A stretch of DNA of 35,227 nt, taken from positions 1 through 35,227 of the forward strand of contig CAZWXD010000028.1 in NCBI GenBank assembly GCA_964638035.1, given 5' to 3'. Shown one piece after another: positions 1-7,324 of the stretch. Source of the DNA: JAGGAG01 sp964638035 (GTDB lineage Bacteria > Gemmatimonadota > Gemmatimonadetes > Gemmatimonadales > GWC2-71-9). Numbering within the stretch: position 1 is the stretch's first letter; every line of letters starts with the position of its first letter. A model generated the notes under the pieces. That model worked only from the letters and a program-made list of their open reading frames with translations. It was not told the DNA's origin and did no database searches. The position numbers and the translations under genes are program-made.

Positions 1-139
<139 letters not shown>

Positions 140-150
140 GCACGAGCTGC

Positions 151-183
151 CCTGGCGCCATGCCGTGACGGCATGGCGCCAGG
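151..183 (+). promoter_or_regulatory. Perfect 15-bp hairpin between tuf and rpsJ
   Basis: The arm CCTGGCGCCATGCCG (151-165) is followed by loop TGA and the exact reverse complement (169-183). No T-tract follows, so it is not a classical intrinsic terminator. It lies 11 nt after the tuf stop and ends 6 nt before the rpsJ ribosome binding site (GAGAGG, 190-195). Possible roles are mRNA processing, 3' end protection of tuf mRNA, partial termination, or control of rpsJ translation. The structure is visible; the role is inferred. Confidence 0.75.
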
Positions 184-201
184 AACAACGAGAGGCAACG
201 A

Positions 202-510
202 AAGGCCCACAACATACGCATCCGCCTCAAGGCGTTCGACCACGTGGTGCTGGACCAGGCCGCGGCGGACATCGTGCGCACGGCGGAGAAGACGGGCGCC
301 CAGGTGTCCGGGCCGATCCCGCTGCCGGTGAAGACCGAGCGGTGGACGGTGCTCCGGAGCCCGCACGTCGACAAGAAGAGCCGCGAGCAGTTCGAGCTGC
401 GCACGCACAAGCGCCTGCTCGACATTCACGACTCGCGCCCGCAGACCATGGACGCGCTGACCAAGCTCGACCTGCCTGCCGGCGTGGACGTCGAGATCAA
501 GGTCGAGTAG
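202..510 (+). CDS. rpsJ: 30S ribosomal protein S10, non-canonical start
   Basis: The frame encodes a standard S10 of about 102 residues. It opens with AHNIRIRLKAFDH, then VLDQAAADIV, GPIPLP, a LRSPHVDKKSREQFE core, RTHKRLLDI and a D-E-I-K-V-E ending. S10 is a small-subunit head protein and, in other bacteria, a NusB partner in antitermination. No ATG, GTG, TTG or CTG occurs in this frame between the upstream stop (166-168) and GTG 244. Starting at 244 would delete the conserved first strand. AAG 202-204 sits exactly where the ATG of M-A-H-N is expected, 6 nt after GAGAGG. I take 202 as the true start position and suspect a base error or a rare start. The rplC ATG follows 3 nt after the stop. 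Confidence 0.85.
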   Translation, partial: KAHNIRIRLKAFDHVVLDQAAADIVRTAEKTGAQVSGPIPLPVKTERWTVLRSPHVDKKSREQFELRTHKRLLDIHDSRPQTMDALTKLDLPAGVDVEIKVE

Positions 511-513
511 CCC

Positions 514-1140
514 ATGACGAACGGCTTGATCGGCCGGAAGCTCGGGATGACCCGGGTGTTCGGCGAGGACGGGAGTGCCGTGCCGGTGACCGTGATCGAG
601 GCGGGCCCGTGCCGGGTGCTCCGGGTGGGGACGGACGCGGTGCAGCTGGGCTTCGGGGCCCGGCGTGCCACCCGGACCACGAAGGCGGCCATGGGCCACG
701 CGAAGGCGGCGGGGCTCGAGGCGGCGCCGGCCGTGATCCGCGAGTTCCAGGTGGCCGGCGAGGCGGCCCCCGGCGCCGGGAGCGACGTGACCTGCGCGAT
801 CTTCGCGCCGGGCGAGCGGGTGAAGGTGACGGGGACGACCAAGGGCCGCGGGTTCCAGGGCGTGGTGCACCGCCACGGCTTCGGCGGCGGGCCGGCCACG
901 CACGGCAACACGCGGCACCGGAAGCCGGGGTCCATCAGCCCGGGCACCGACCCGTCGCGCGTCATCAAGGGCAAGAAGATGCCGGGCCACCACGGCGCGG
1001 CGCGGCACACCGAGCTGGGCCTCACGGTGGTGAAGATCGACGCCGAGCGGAACCTGCTCTTCATCAAGGGCGCGGTCCCGGGGTCGCGCAACGGCATCGT
1101 GACGGTGCGCAAGCAGGAAGGGGCGAGCCGCCATGCTTGA
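514..1140 (+). CDS. rplC: 50S ribosomal protein L3
   Basis: A 208-aa protein of normal L3 length. It begins MTNGLIGRKLGMTRVF and carries the L3 signature around residues 97-140 (GERVKVTGTTKGRGFQGV, HRHGFGGGPATHG, RHRKPGSI), followed by KGKKMPGHHG. L3 binds 23S rRNA domain VI near the peptidyl transferase centre and nucleates early 50S assembly. Its 3' end overlaps rplD by 8 nt, which suggests translational coupling. Confidence 0.98.
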   Translation: MTNGLIGRKLGMTRVFGEDGSAVPVTVIEAGPCRVLRVGTDAVQLGFGARRATRTTKAAMGHAKAAGLEAAPAVIREFQVAGEAAPGAGSDVTCAIFAPGERVKVTGTTKGRGFQGVVHRHGFGGGPATHGNTRHRKPGSISPGTDPSRVIKGKKMPGHHGAARHTELGLTVVKIDAERNLLFIKGAVPGSRNGIVTVRKQEGASRHA

Positions 1141-1900
1141 GGCATCCCAGTACTCGGCCAGCGGCGCCAAGCGCGCCGGGAAGGTGACCCTCCCGGCCGA
1201 CCTGTTCGACGGCACGGTGAACGAGCCGGTGCTGCACCAGGCGGTGCGCGCGTGGCTCAACAACCAGCGCCAGGGCACGGCGGCCACGAAGACCCGGAGC
1301 TTCGTCTCCGGCGGCAACCAGAAGCCCTGGAAGCAGAAGGGCACCGGTCGCGCCCGGCAGGGCTCGATCCGCGCCCCGCATTGGCGGGGTGGCGGCACGG
1401 TGTTCGGCCCGCAGCCGCGGGACTACACCACCAGCCTGCCGAAGAAGGTGAAGCAGCTGGCCCGTCGCTCCGCGCTGAATGCGCGGGCGCGTGAGGAGCG
1501 GCTGCTGGTGGTGGAACAGCTCGGCTTCGCCGAGCCGAAGACGAAGGCGCTGGCGGCCCTGCTGGCCAAGCTGGGCCTCGAGGGGCGGAAGGTTGTGGTC
1601 CTGACGAACGGGCTCAACCGGAACGCCTGGCTTTCGAGCCGGAACCTGCAGCGGGTCCGGGTGCTGCCGTGGGCCGAGGCCGCGGCGTACGACCTGGTGT
1701 GGAGCGACGTCCTGGTGGTGGAGGAGGGGGCGTTGACCGGGGCATCGGCCAGCGAGGCCGCGGCCGGGGAGGTGGCAGCGAGGCCGGCGGCGAAGAAGGC
1801 GGCGGTGAAGAAGAAGGCGGCGGCGAAGCCGGCCGCGAAGAAGGCGGCGCCGAAGAAGGCCGCGGCGAAGAAGGCCGCACCGAAGAAGAAGGGGAAGTAA
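1133..1900 (+). CDS. rplD: 50S ribosomal protein L4 with Lys/Ala tail
   Basis: Residues 1 to about 205 form ordinary L4. The rRNA-binding loop is at about 55-90 (TRSFVSGGNQKPWKQKGTGR and ARQGSIRAPHWRGGG), and the globular fold ends near DVLVVEEGAL. About 45 further residues follow, almost only Ala, Lys and Pro (repeating AAKKAAPKK), giving 255 aa against the usual 200-210. L4 lines the exit tunnel and in E. coli represses its own operon; that control cannot be judged here. The start ATG overlaps the rplC end. The tail resembles histone H1-like tails of other high-GC bacteria and is probably disordered. Confidence 0.96.
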   Translation: MLEASQYSASGAKRAGKVTLPADLFDGTVNEPVLHQAVRAWLNNQRQGTAATKTRSFVSGGNQKPWKQKGTGRARQGSIRAPHWRGGGTVFGPQPRDYTTSLPKKVKQLARRSALNARAREERLLVVEQLGFAEPKTKALAALLAKLGLEGRKVVVLTNGLNRNAWLSSRNLQRVRVLPWAEAAAYDLVWSDVLVVEEGALTGASASEAAAGEVAARPAAKKAAVKKKAAAKPAAKKAAPKKAAAKKAAPKKKGK

Positions 1901-1903
1901 GCG

Positions 1904-2197
1904 ATGACGTCCATGGACATGCGCCAGGTGATCGTGCGGCCGCTGGTGACGGAGAAGAGCTCCGCGCTCTACCAGCTCCAGAAGGCCTACACGTTCGAGG
2001 TGCACCCGCAGGCGTCGAAGCACCAGATCCGCGAGGCGCTGGAGCAGCTGTTCGACGTGAAGGTGACCAACGTCCGCACGATGCAGGTGCGGCGGAACGC
2101 GGTGGCACGGGGCCGCACGCGGGGGACCACGGCGCGCTGGAAGAAGGCGGTCGTGACCCTGGGCGAGGGCCAGACGCTGCCGGTCTTCGAGGGTTGA
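1904..2197 (+). CDS. rplW: 50S ribosomal protein L23
   Basis: A 97-aa L23 with the typical opening (MRQVIVRPLVTEKSSAL), the YTFEVHPQASKHQIREALEQLF core and a VRTMQVRRNAVARGRTRG basic loop. L23 sits at the tunnel exit and docks trigger factor, SRP and SecY. ATG 1904 comes 3 nt after rplD; ATG 1913 is an in-frame alternative that would remove three residues. Confidence 0.97.
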   Translation: MTSMDMRQVIVRPLVTEKSSALYQLQKAYTFEVHPQASKHQIREALEQLFDVKVTNVRTMQVRRNAVARGRTRGTTARWKKAVVTLGEGQTLPVFEG

Positions 2198-2198
2198 G

Positions 2199-3038
2199 AT
2201 GAGCATTCGCCAGTTCCGGCCGATGACGGCCGGCACGCGGTTCCGGTCGGTCTCGGGGTTCGACGAGATCACGCGTGACACGCCGGAGAAGTCGCTGCTC
2301 GAGCCGCGGAAGGTGTCGGGCGGGCGGAACAACAAGGGGCACGTCACCATGCGGTACAAGGGTGGCGGGCACAAGCGGATGTACCGCCGGATCGACTTCA
2401 AGCGGGACAAGTTTGGCGTGCCGGGCACGGTGCGGGAGATCGAGTACGACCCGAACCGGAGCGCGCGGATCGCGCTGGTGGTGTACGCCGACGGCGAGAA
2501 GCGCTACATCCTGCACCCGAAGGGCCTGGAGGTGGGGACCGTGATCGTGAGCGGGCCCGGCTCGGACGCCCGGAACGGGAACGCGCTGCCGCTGGGCGAG
2601 ATGCCGCTGGGCACCACGGTGCACAACGTGGAGCTCAAGATCGGCAAGGGTGGCCAGATGGCACGGAGCGCCGGGTCCAGCGTGCAGGTGGTGGCGAAGG
2701 AGGGCGACTATGTGACGCTGCGGCTCCGGTCGAGCGAGGTGCGGCTGGTGCATGCGCGCTGCCTGGCCACGATCGGCGAGGTGGGCAACGCCGAGCACGA
2801 GTTGATCTCGGTGGGCAAGGCGGGCAAGAACCGGTGGCTGGGCAAGCGGTCGCGGGTGCGCGGCGTGGCCAAGAACCCGGTGGACCACCCGCTGGGCGGT
2901 GGCGAGGGCAAGACCTCGGGTGGCCGTCCGCCGATGTCGCCGTGGGGCAAGCGGGAAGGCCGGAAGACGCGCAAGCACAAGAAGGCGTCCAACAAGTTCA
3001 TCGTGCGCGGCCGCAAGCGCGGCCGGGCCACCACGTAA
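2199..3038 (+). CDS. rplB: 50S ribosomal protein L2
   Basis: A full-length L2 (279 aa). It has the N-terminal RNA-binding fold (GGRNNKGHVTMRYKGGGHK), the central SH3-like domain and the conserved C-terminal GVAKNPVDHPLGGGEGKT stretch. That stretch carries the histidine long studied for peptidyl transferase support, and it is followed by GGRPPMSPWGK. L2 is a primary 23S rRNA-binding protein needed for subunit joining. The start lies one base after the rplW stop. Confidence 0.98.
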   Translation: MSIRQFRPMTAGTRFRSVSGFDEITRDTPEKSLLEPRKVSGGRNNKGHVTMRYKGGGHKRMYRRIDFKRDKFGVPGTVREIEYDPNRSARIALVVYADGEKRYILHPKGLEVGTVIVSGPGSDARNGNALPLGEMPLGTTVHNVELKIGKGGQMARSAGSSVQVVAKEGDYVTLRLRSSEVRLVHARCLATIGEVGNAEHELISVGKAGKNRWLGKRSRVRGVAKNPVDHPLGGGEGKTSGGRPPMSPWGKREGRKTRKHKKASNKFIVRGRKRGRATT

Positions 3039-3047
3039 GGCGGCCGG

Positions 3048-3338
3048 ATGTCGCGCAGCGTCAAGAAGGGTCCGTTCGTCCAGGAAGCGCTCCTGACGAA
3101 GGTGCAGGTCCTGAACTCGAAGAACGAGAAGAAGGTGGTGAAGACCTGGAGCCGGGCGAGCACGATCCTGCCCGAGTTCGTGGGACACACCTTTGCGGTG
3201 CACAACGGGAACAAGTTCGTCCCGGTGTACGTGACCGAGAACATGGTGGGCCACAAGCTGGGCGAATTCGCCCCGACCCGGCTCTTCCGGGGGCACAGCG
3301 GGAAGCTCGTGGCCGAGAAGAAGGCGAAGGCGGAGTAA
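3048..3338 (+). CDS. rpsS: 30S ribosomal protein S19
   Basis: A 96-aa S19 beginning MSRSVKKGPFVQEALL. The family signature is near residues 45-75 (STILPEFVGHTFAVHNG, KFVPVYVTENMVGHKLGEF) and the protein ends in a basic tail. S19 pairs with S13 in the head of the 30S subunit. It follows rplB by 9 nt, with GGCGG as a weak ribosome binding site. Confidence 0.98.
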   Translation: MSRSVKKGPFVQEALLTKVQVLNSKNEKKVVKTWSRASTILPEFVGHTFAVHNGNKFVPVYVTENMVGHKLGEFAPTRLFRGHSGKLVAEKKAKAE

Positions 3339-3342
3339 CCCA

Positions 3343-3702
3343 ATGACCGGCTATGCAATCCAGCGGGCGGTGCGCCAGTCGCCGCGGAAGATGCGGCTCG
3401 TGATCGACCTGATCCGCGGCAAGGACGTGAACGAGGCGTACGCGATCCTGCAGTTCAACAAGAAGCTCGCGGCGAAGCAGATCGCCAAGACGCTGCGGTC
3501 GGCGGTGGCGAACGCGGAGCAGGCGGCGCAGCGCGGGAACGACGCCTTCGACGTGGACCGGCTCGTGGTGTCGAAGGCCGTGGTGAACATGGGCGCGCCG
3601 CTCAAGCGATTCACGGCGGCGGCGCAGGGGCGGGCCACGCCGATCCGGAAGCGCACCAGCCACGTGGAGATCCACGTGGGCCTCCGTGAGGAGAGGAACT
3701 GA
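3343..3702 (+). CDS. rplV: 50S ribosomal protein L22
   Basis: A 119-aa L22 with RAVRQSPRKMRLVIDLIRGK near the N-terminus and the family signature in the C-terminal hairpin (KRFTAAAQGRATPIRKRTSH). L22 reaches into the exit tunnel next to L4; its beta-hairpin is the site of macrolide resistance changes in other species. The stop shares one base with the rpsC start (TGATG). Confidence 0.98.
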   Translation: MTGYAIQRAVRQSPRKMRLVIDLIRGKDVNEAYAILQFNKKLAAKQIAKTLRSAVANAEQAAQRGNDAFDVDRLVVSKAVVNMGAPLKRFTAAAQGRATPIRKRTSHVEIHVGLREERN

Positions 3703-4361
3703 TGGGGCAGAAGACGCACCCGACCGGGCTCCGGCTCGGCATCGTCAAGAACTGGCAGTCGCGCTGGTACGCCGGCCGGAACATGCCCGCCCTCCTGAAG
3801 GAGGACGAGCTGATCCGGCGGTACCTGAAGCAGCGCCTGGGCCATGCCGCGATCGCCGCGGTGGACATCGAGCGGAAGCCGGGCAAGGTGACCGTGACGG
3901 TACACACCGGGCGGCCGGGGGTGGTGATCGGCAAGCGGGGCGCCGAGGTGGACAAGCTGCGGGACGAGCTGGCGCAGCTCACCGGCAAGGAAGCGGCGAT
4001 CAACGTCGAGGAGATCAAGCGGCCGGAGCTGTCGGCGGCGCTCGTGGCCGAGAACATCGCGCACCAGCTGGAGCAGCGGATCTCGTTCCGCCGGGCGATG
4101 AAGCGGTCGGTGCAGAGCTCGATGCGGATGGGGGCGCAGGGGATCCGGGTGCGGACGTCGGGCCGCCTGGGCGGCGCCGAGATCGCGCGGACCGAGGGCT
4201 ACCGCGAGGGCCGGGTGCCGCTCCACACGCTCCGGGCCGACGTGGACTACGCCACGGCGACGGCCAAGACGACCTACGGCACGATCGGGGTCAAGGTCTG
4301 GATCTTCAAGGGTGAGGTGGTGGAGGACATGGCCGGCCGCACCTACTCGACGGGGGCCTGA
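3702..4361 (+). CDS. rpsC: 30S ribosomal protein S3
   Basis: A 219-aa S3 beginning MGQKTHPTGLRLGI. The KH RNA-binding motif lies near residues 72-85 (PGVVIGKRGAEVDKL), and the C-terminal domain holds RTSGRLGGAEIARTE and TTYGTIGVKVW. S3 forms part of the mRNA entry tunnel and its helicase activity. The start overlaps the rplV stop by one base. Confidence 0.98.
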   Translation: MGQKTHPTGLRLGIVKNWQSRWYAGRNMPALLKEDELIRRYLKQRLGHAAIAAVDIERKPGKVTVTVHTGRPGVVIGKRGAEVDKLRDELAQLTGKEAAINVEEIKRPELSAALVAENIAHQLEQRISFRRAMKRSVQSSMRMGAQGIRVRTSGRLGGAEIARTEGYREGRVPLHTLRADVDYATATAKTTYGTIGVKVWIFKGEVVEDMAGRTYSTGA

Positions 4362-4365
4362 GTCC

Positions 4366-4779
4366 ATGCTGGCACCGAAGCGGATCAAGTTCCGCAAGCA
4401 GTTCAAGGGGCGGACGCGGGGGACGTCGTACCGGGGCAACACGGTGGCGTTCGGCGAGTACGCGCTGATGACGCTGGAGCCGGGCTGGATCACCAACCGG
4501 CAGATCGAGGCGTCGCGCGTGGCGATGACGCGCGAGATGAAGCGCGGCGGCAAGGTGTGGATCCGGATCTTCCCGGACAAGCCGATCACCAAGAAGCCGG
4601 CCGAGACCCGCATGGGGAAGGGCAAGGGCAACCCGGAGGGCTGGGTGGCGGTGGTGCGGCCGGGCCGGATGCTGTTCGAGGTGGAGGGCGTGGCGGAGGA
4701 CCTGGCGCGCAAGGCGCTCGGGCTCGCCGCGGCCAAGCTGCCGGTGAAGACGCGCTTCGTGAAGCGCGAGGAGATCTGA
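4366..4779 (+). CDS. rplP: 50S ribosomal protein L16
   Basis: Starting at ATG 4366 gives 137 aa, the standard L16 length, opening MLAPKRIKFRKQFKGR. An in-frame upstream ATG at 4312 lies inside rpsC and would add 18 unrelated residues, so I reject it. The L16 core is clear: QIEASRVAMTREMKRGGKVWI, FPDKPITKKPAETRMGKGKG and GWVAVVRPGR. L16 contacts tRNA elbows in the A site and is a late assembly protein. Confidence 0.97.
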   Translation: MLAPKRIKFRKQFKGRTRGTSYRGNTVAFGEYALMTLEPGWITNRQIEASRVAMTREMKRGGKVWIRIFPDKPITKKPAETRMGKGKGNPEGWVAVVRPGRMLFEVEGVAEDLARKALGLAAAKLPVKTRFVKREEI

Positions 4780-4783
4780 GGCG

Positions 4784-4978
4784 ATGAAGGCGAGCGAACT
4801 CCGGGACCTGTCGACCGCGGAGCTGGAGCAGAAGCTGGTGGAGTTGCGCGAGGAGCGCTTCCGCCTGCGCTTCCGCTCGGCGACGGAGTCGATCGAGAGC
4901 CCGATCCGGTTCCGGACGATCCGGCGCGACATCGCGCGGGTCCTCACCACCCTGCGCATGCGCGCGGGCCAGGCGTAA
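4784..4978 (+). CDS. rpmC: 50S ribosomal protein L29
   Basis: A 64-aa two-helix L29 with MKASELRDLSTAELEQKLVE, then LREERFRLRF and RFRTIRRDIARVLTTLR. L29 sits beside L23 at the tunnel exit. It lies between rplP and rpsQ, as in most bacterial spc clusters, with 4-nt and 9-nt spacers. Confidence 0.97.
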   Translation: MKASELRDLSTAELEQKLVELREERFRLRFRSATESIESPIRFRTIRRDIARVLTTLRMRAGQA

Positions 4979-4987
4979 GGAGCGACG

Positions 4988-5263
4988 GTGGCGAAGAGCG
5001 AGACCGCGGCCCCGGCCCGGCAGCGCCGCAAGGTGCGCCAGGGCGTGGTGGCGAGCGACAGGATGACGAAGACCTGCACGGTGCTGCTGGAGCGGCGGTA
5101 TGCGCACCCGGCCTACGGCAAGCAGGTGACGCGCAGCAAGAAGGTGAAGGCACGGAACGAGGTCGGGGCGCAGGCGGGCGACACGGTGCGGATCATGGAG
5201 ACCCGGCCGCTGGCGAAGACCGTGACCTGGCGCGTGACCGAGATCGTCGAGAAGGCGAAGTAG
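4988..5263 (+). CDS. rpsQ: 30S ribosomal protein S17
   Basis: A 91-aa S17 with a GTG start preceded by AAGGAG-like bases (4977-4982). The OB-fold core is recognisable: RQGVVASDRMTKTCTVLLER, HPAYGKQVTRSKKVKARNE and RIMETRPLAKTVTWRV. S17 binds 16S rRNA helix 11 early in 30S assembly. Confidence 0.97.
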   Translation: MAKSETAAPARQRRKVRQGVVASDRMTKTCTVLLERRYAHPAYGKQVTRSKKVKARNEVGAQAGDTVRIMETRPLAKTVTWRVTEIVEKAK

Positions 5264-5272
5264 GGGGCCGCG

Positions 5273-5641
5273 ATGATCCAACAGGAATCGATCCTCCGGA
5301 TCGCCGACAACTCGGGCGCGCGCAAGGCGCTCGTGATCCGCGTGCTGGGCGGCAGCAAGCGCCGCTACGCCGGGCTGGGTGACCGGGTGGTGGTGGCGAT
5401 CAAGGACGCCATCCCGACCGGGCAGGTGAAGAAGGGTGACGTGGCGAAGGCGGTGATCGTGCGCACGGTGAAGGAGACGCGCCGGAAGGACGGCTCCTAC
5501 ATCCGGTTCGACGAGAACGCGGCGGTGCTGATCAGCGACAACGGCGAGCCGCGGGCGACGCGCATCTTCGGGCCGGTGGCCCGGGAGCTCCGCGAGAAGA
5601 AGTACATGAAGATCGTGTCGCTGGCGCCGGAGGTGCTCTGA
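5273..5641 (+). CDS. rplN: 50S ribosomal protein L14
   Basis: A 122-aa L14, the universal length. It begins MIQQESILRIADNSGARKAL and has the family signature in the middle (KKGDVAKAVIVRTVKETRRK), ending ELREKKYMKIVSLAPEVL. L14 forms the bridge to 16S rRNA helix 14 and is the docking site for silencing factor RsfS. Its TGA overlaps the rplX ATG by one base. Confidence 0.98.
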   Translation: MIQQESILRIADNSGARKALVIRVLGGSKRRYAGLGDRVVVAIKDAIPTGQVKKGDVAKAVIVRTVKETRRKDGSYIRFDENAAVLISDNGEPRATRIFGPVARELREKKYMKIVSLAPEVL

Positions 5642-6021
5642 TGAAGCCGCTGGTCCACCGGAAGCGGAAGCGGGTGCGGCACGCCCCGCCCGTCCGGGTG
5701 AAGCTGCACGTCGCCAAGGGCGACACGGTGCAGGTCATGTCGGGCGACGACAAGGGGAAGCGCGGCGCCGTGCTGCGGGTGTACCCCAAGACGGGGCGGC
5801 TCACGGTGCAGGGCGTGAACCTGCAGACGAAGCACCAGCGCCCGAGCAACACCGCCCAGGGCGGCAAGGTGGTGCGGGAGGGGCCGATCCATCACTCGAA
5901 GGTGATGCTCATCGACCCGAAGTCCAACACGCCGACGCGGGTGCGCCGGCAGCGGGATGCCGATGGCACCGTGGAGCGGATCGCGGTGAAGTCGGGCCAG
6001 CCGATTGCGAGGAGCCGGTAA
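5641..6021 (+). CDS. rplX: 50S ribosomal protein L24
   Basis: A 126-aa L24. The KOW motif is at about residues 24-45 (KGDTVQVMSGDDKGKRGAVL), followed by VQGVNLQTKHQRPS, GGKVVREGPIHHSKVMLIDP and a C-terminal Arg-rich strand. The first 17 or so residues (MKPLVHRKRKRVRHAPP) are a basic extension before the usual start of the KOW fold. L24 initiates 50S assembly on the 5' end of 23S rRNA. Confidence 0.96.
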   Translation: MKPLVHRKRKRVRHAPPVRVKLHVAKGDTVQVMSGDDKGKRGAVLRVYPKTGRLTVQGVNLQTKHQRPSNTAQGGKVVREGPIHHSKVMLIDPKSNTPTRVRRQRDADGTVERIAVKSGQPIARSR

Positions 6022-6023
6022 GC

Positions 6024-6716
6024 ATGGCCGACGAGAAGAAGGCGGCGAAGCCGCAGGCAGGGAAGGGCGGTGCCAAGCCGGCGGCGGGCAGCCGGAAGGG
6101 CGGCGACAAGGTCGCGACCCTGGCCGTGGACCCGGCACCGAAGACGGTGGAGGGCAAGCCGCGCCTGCAGGCACACTACGAGCAGGCCGTGCGGGCGCGC
6201 CTGGTGAAGGAGTTCGCGCTGGCGAACCCGCACCAGGTGCCGCGGGTGGTCAAGGTGGTGCTGAACGTCGGGATGGGCGACGCGGGCAAGAACCCGAAGC
6301 AGCTCGACGCGGCGGTCGAGGAGCTGGCCGCGATCTCGGGGCAGCGTCCCGTGGTCACGCGGGCCAAGAAGTCGATCGCGAACTTCGGGCTCCGGACCGG
6401 GATGCCGGTGGGATGCTCGGTGACGCTTCGGGGCGCCCGGATGTGGGAGTTCCTGGACCGCTTCATCACCCTGGCGGTGCCGCGCATCCGTGACTTCCGC
6501 GGCCTGCCGAACCGGAGCTTCGACGGCCGGGGGAACTACACCTTCGGCATCAAGGAGCAGTTGATGTTCCCCGAGATCGACTTCGACAAGGTCGAGAAGA
6601 TCCACGGGATGGACATCACGATCGTGACGTCGGCGGGCCGGGACGACCTGGCGCTGGCGCTGCTCCGGGAGCTGGGCTGGCCGTTCCGCGGCGAGACGCC
6701 GCAGAAAGCTGCATAA
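6024..6716 (+). CDS. rplE: 50S ribosomal protein L5, N-terminally extended
   Basis: The L5 core starts near residue 46 (KPRLQAHYEQAVRARLVKEF). It continues through VPRVVKVVLNVGMGD, TRAKKSIANFGLRTGMPVG, RIRDFRGLPNRSFDGRGNY and KIHGMDITIVTS. At 230 aa the protein is longer than the usual 179 or so. The first 45 residues are Lys/Ala/Gly-rich and likely disordered. L5 binds 5S rRNA and P-site tRNA. ATG 6024 follows the rplX stop by 2 nt. Confidence 0.96.
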   Translation: MADEKKAAKPQAGKGGAKPAAGSRKGGDKVATLAVDPAPKTVEGKPRLQAHYEQAVRARLVKEFALANPHQVPRVVKVVLNVGMGDAGKNPKQLDAAVEELAAISGQRPVVTRAKKSIANFGLRTGMPVGCSVTLRGARMWEFLDRFITLAVPRIRDFRGLPNRSFDGRGNYTFGIKEQLMFPEIDFDKVEKIHGMDITIVTSAGRDDLALALLRELGWPFRGETPQKAA

Positions 6717-6719
6717 GAC

Positions 6720-6905
6720 ATGGCAAAGACCTGTTGGATCGAGCGGGCCAGGCGGACGCCCAAGTTCAAGGTGCGCACCGTGCGCCGCTGCCAGCGCTGC
6801 GGGCGCTCGCGGGCGGTGCTCCGCAAGTTCGGCCTGTGCCGCATCTGTTTCCGTGACCTGGCGCTGCAGGGGATGATCCCCGGCGTGCGCAAGGCGAGCT
6901 GGTAG
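6720..6905 (+). CDS. rpsN: 30S ribosomal protein S14, zinc-binding type
   Basis: The 61-aa length and the two CxxC pairs (C24/C27 in RCQRCGR and C40/C43 in LCRICFRD) mark the short zinc-containing S14 (type Z). The longer zinc-free form lacks these. Cells relying only on this form need zinc for the 30S head. It follows rplE by 3 nt. Confidence 0.97.
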   Translation: MAKTCWIERARRTPKFKVRTVRRCQRCGRSRAVLRKFGLCRICFRDLALQGMIPGVRKASW

Positions 6906-6919
6906 GGAGATCGAGGACG

Positions 6920-7315
6920 ATGAGCCTGACTGATCCCATCGCTGACATGCTCACGCGCATTCGCAACGCGTGCCAGGCGAGTCATCGGCGAGTGGACGTA
7001 CCGGTGAGCAAGTTCAAGGCGGAGCTTGCCCGCATCCTGCGAGACAACCACTACATCGCGGACTACAAGGTCCTCGATGACGGGGCGAGTGGCGTGCTGC
7101 GCCTGTACCTCAAGTACCACAACGAGGTGCCGGTGATCCGCGAGCTCAAGCGGATGTCCACGCCCGGCCTCCGGCGCTACGTGAAGTGCCGCGAGATCCC
7201 GCGGGTGAAGAACGGCCTCGGCATGGCGATCGTGTCCACGCCGCGCGGCCTGATGAGCGACCGCGAGGCCCGCACCGCCAACCTCGGCGGCGAGCTCGTC
7301 GCCGTGATCTGGTAG
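6920..7315 (+). CDS. rpsH: 30S ribosomal protein S8
   Basis: A 131-aa S8 beginning MSLTDPIADMLTRIRNA and ending with the family signature (GLGMAIVSTPRGLMSDREAR, GGELVAVIW). S8 binds 16S rRNA helix 21. In E. coli it also represses the spc operon at an rplE-leader mimic, which was not looked for in detail here. A GGGAGAT ribosome binding site precedes ATG 6920. Confidence 0.98.
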   Translation: MSLTDPIADMLTRIRNACQASHRRVDVPVSKFKAELARILRDNHYIADYKVLDDGASGVLRLYLKYHNEVPVIRELKRMSTPGLRRYVKCREIPRVKNGLGMAIVSTPRGLMSDREARTANLGGELVAVIW

Positions 7316-7324
7316 GGGGCGCCA

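Noticed and set aside
165..1187. A 340-codon plus-strand ORF across rpsJ and rplC
   Set aside because: It is Arg/Gly/Ala-rich out-of-frame translation of two certain ribosomal genes.
1064..3296. Long minus-strand ORFs opposite rplC-rpsS
   Set aside because: They lie antisense to certain ribosomal genes and have the low-complexity composition of high-GC shadow frames.
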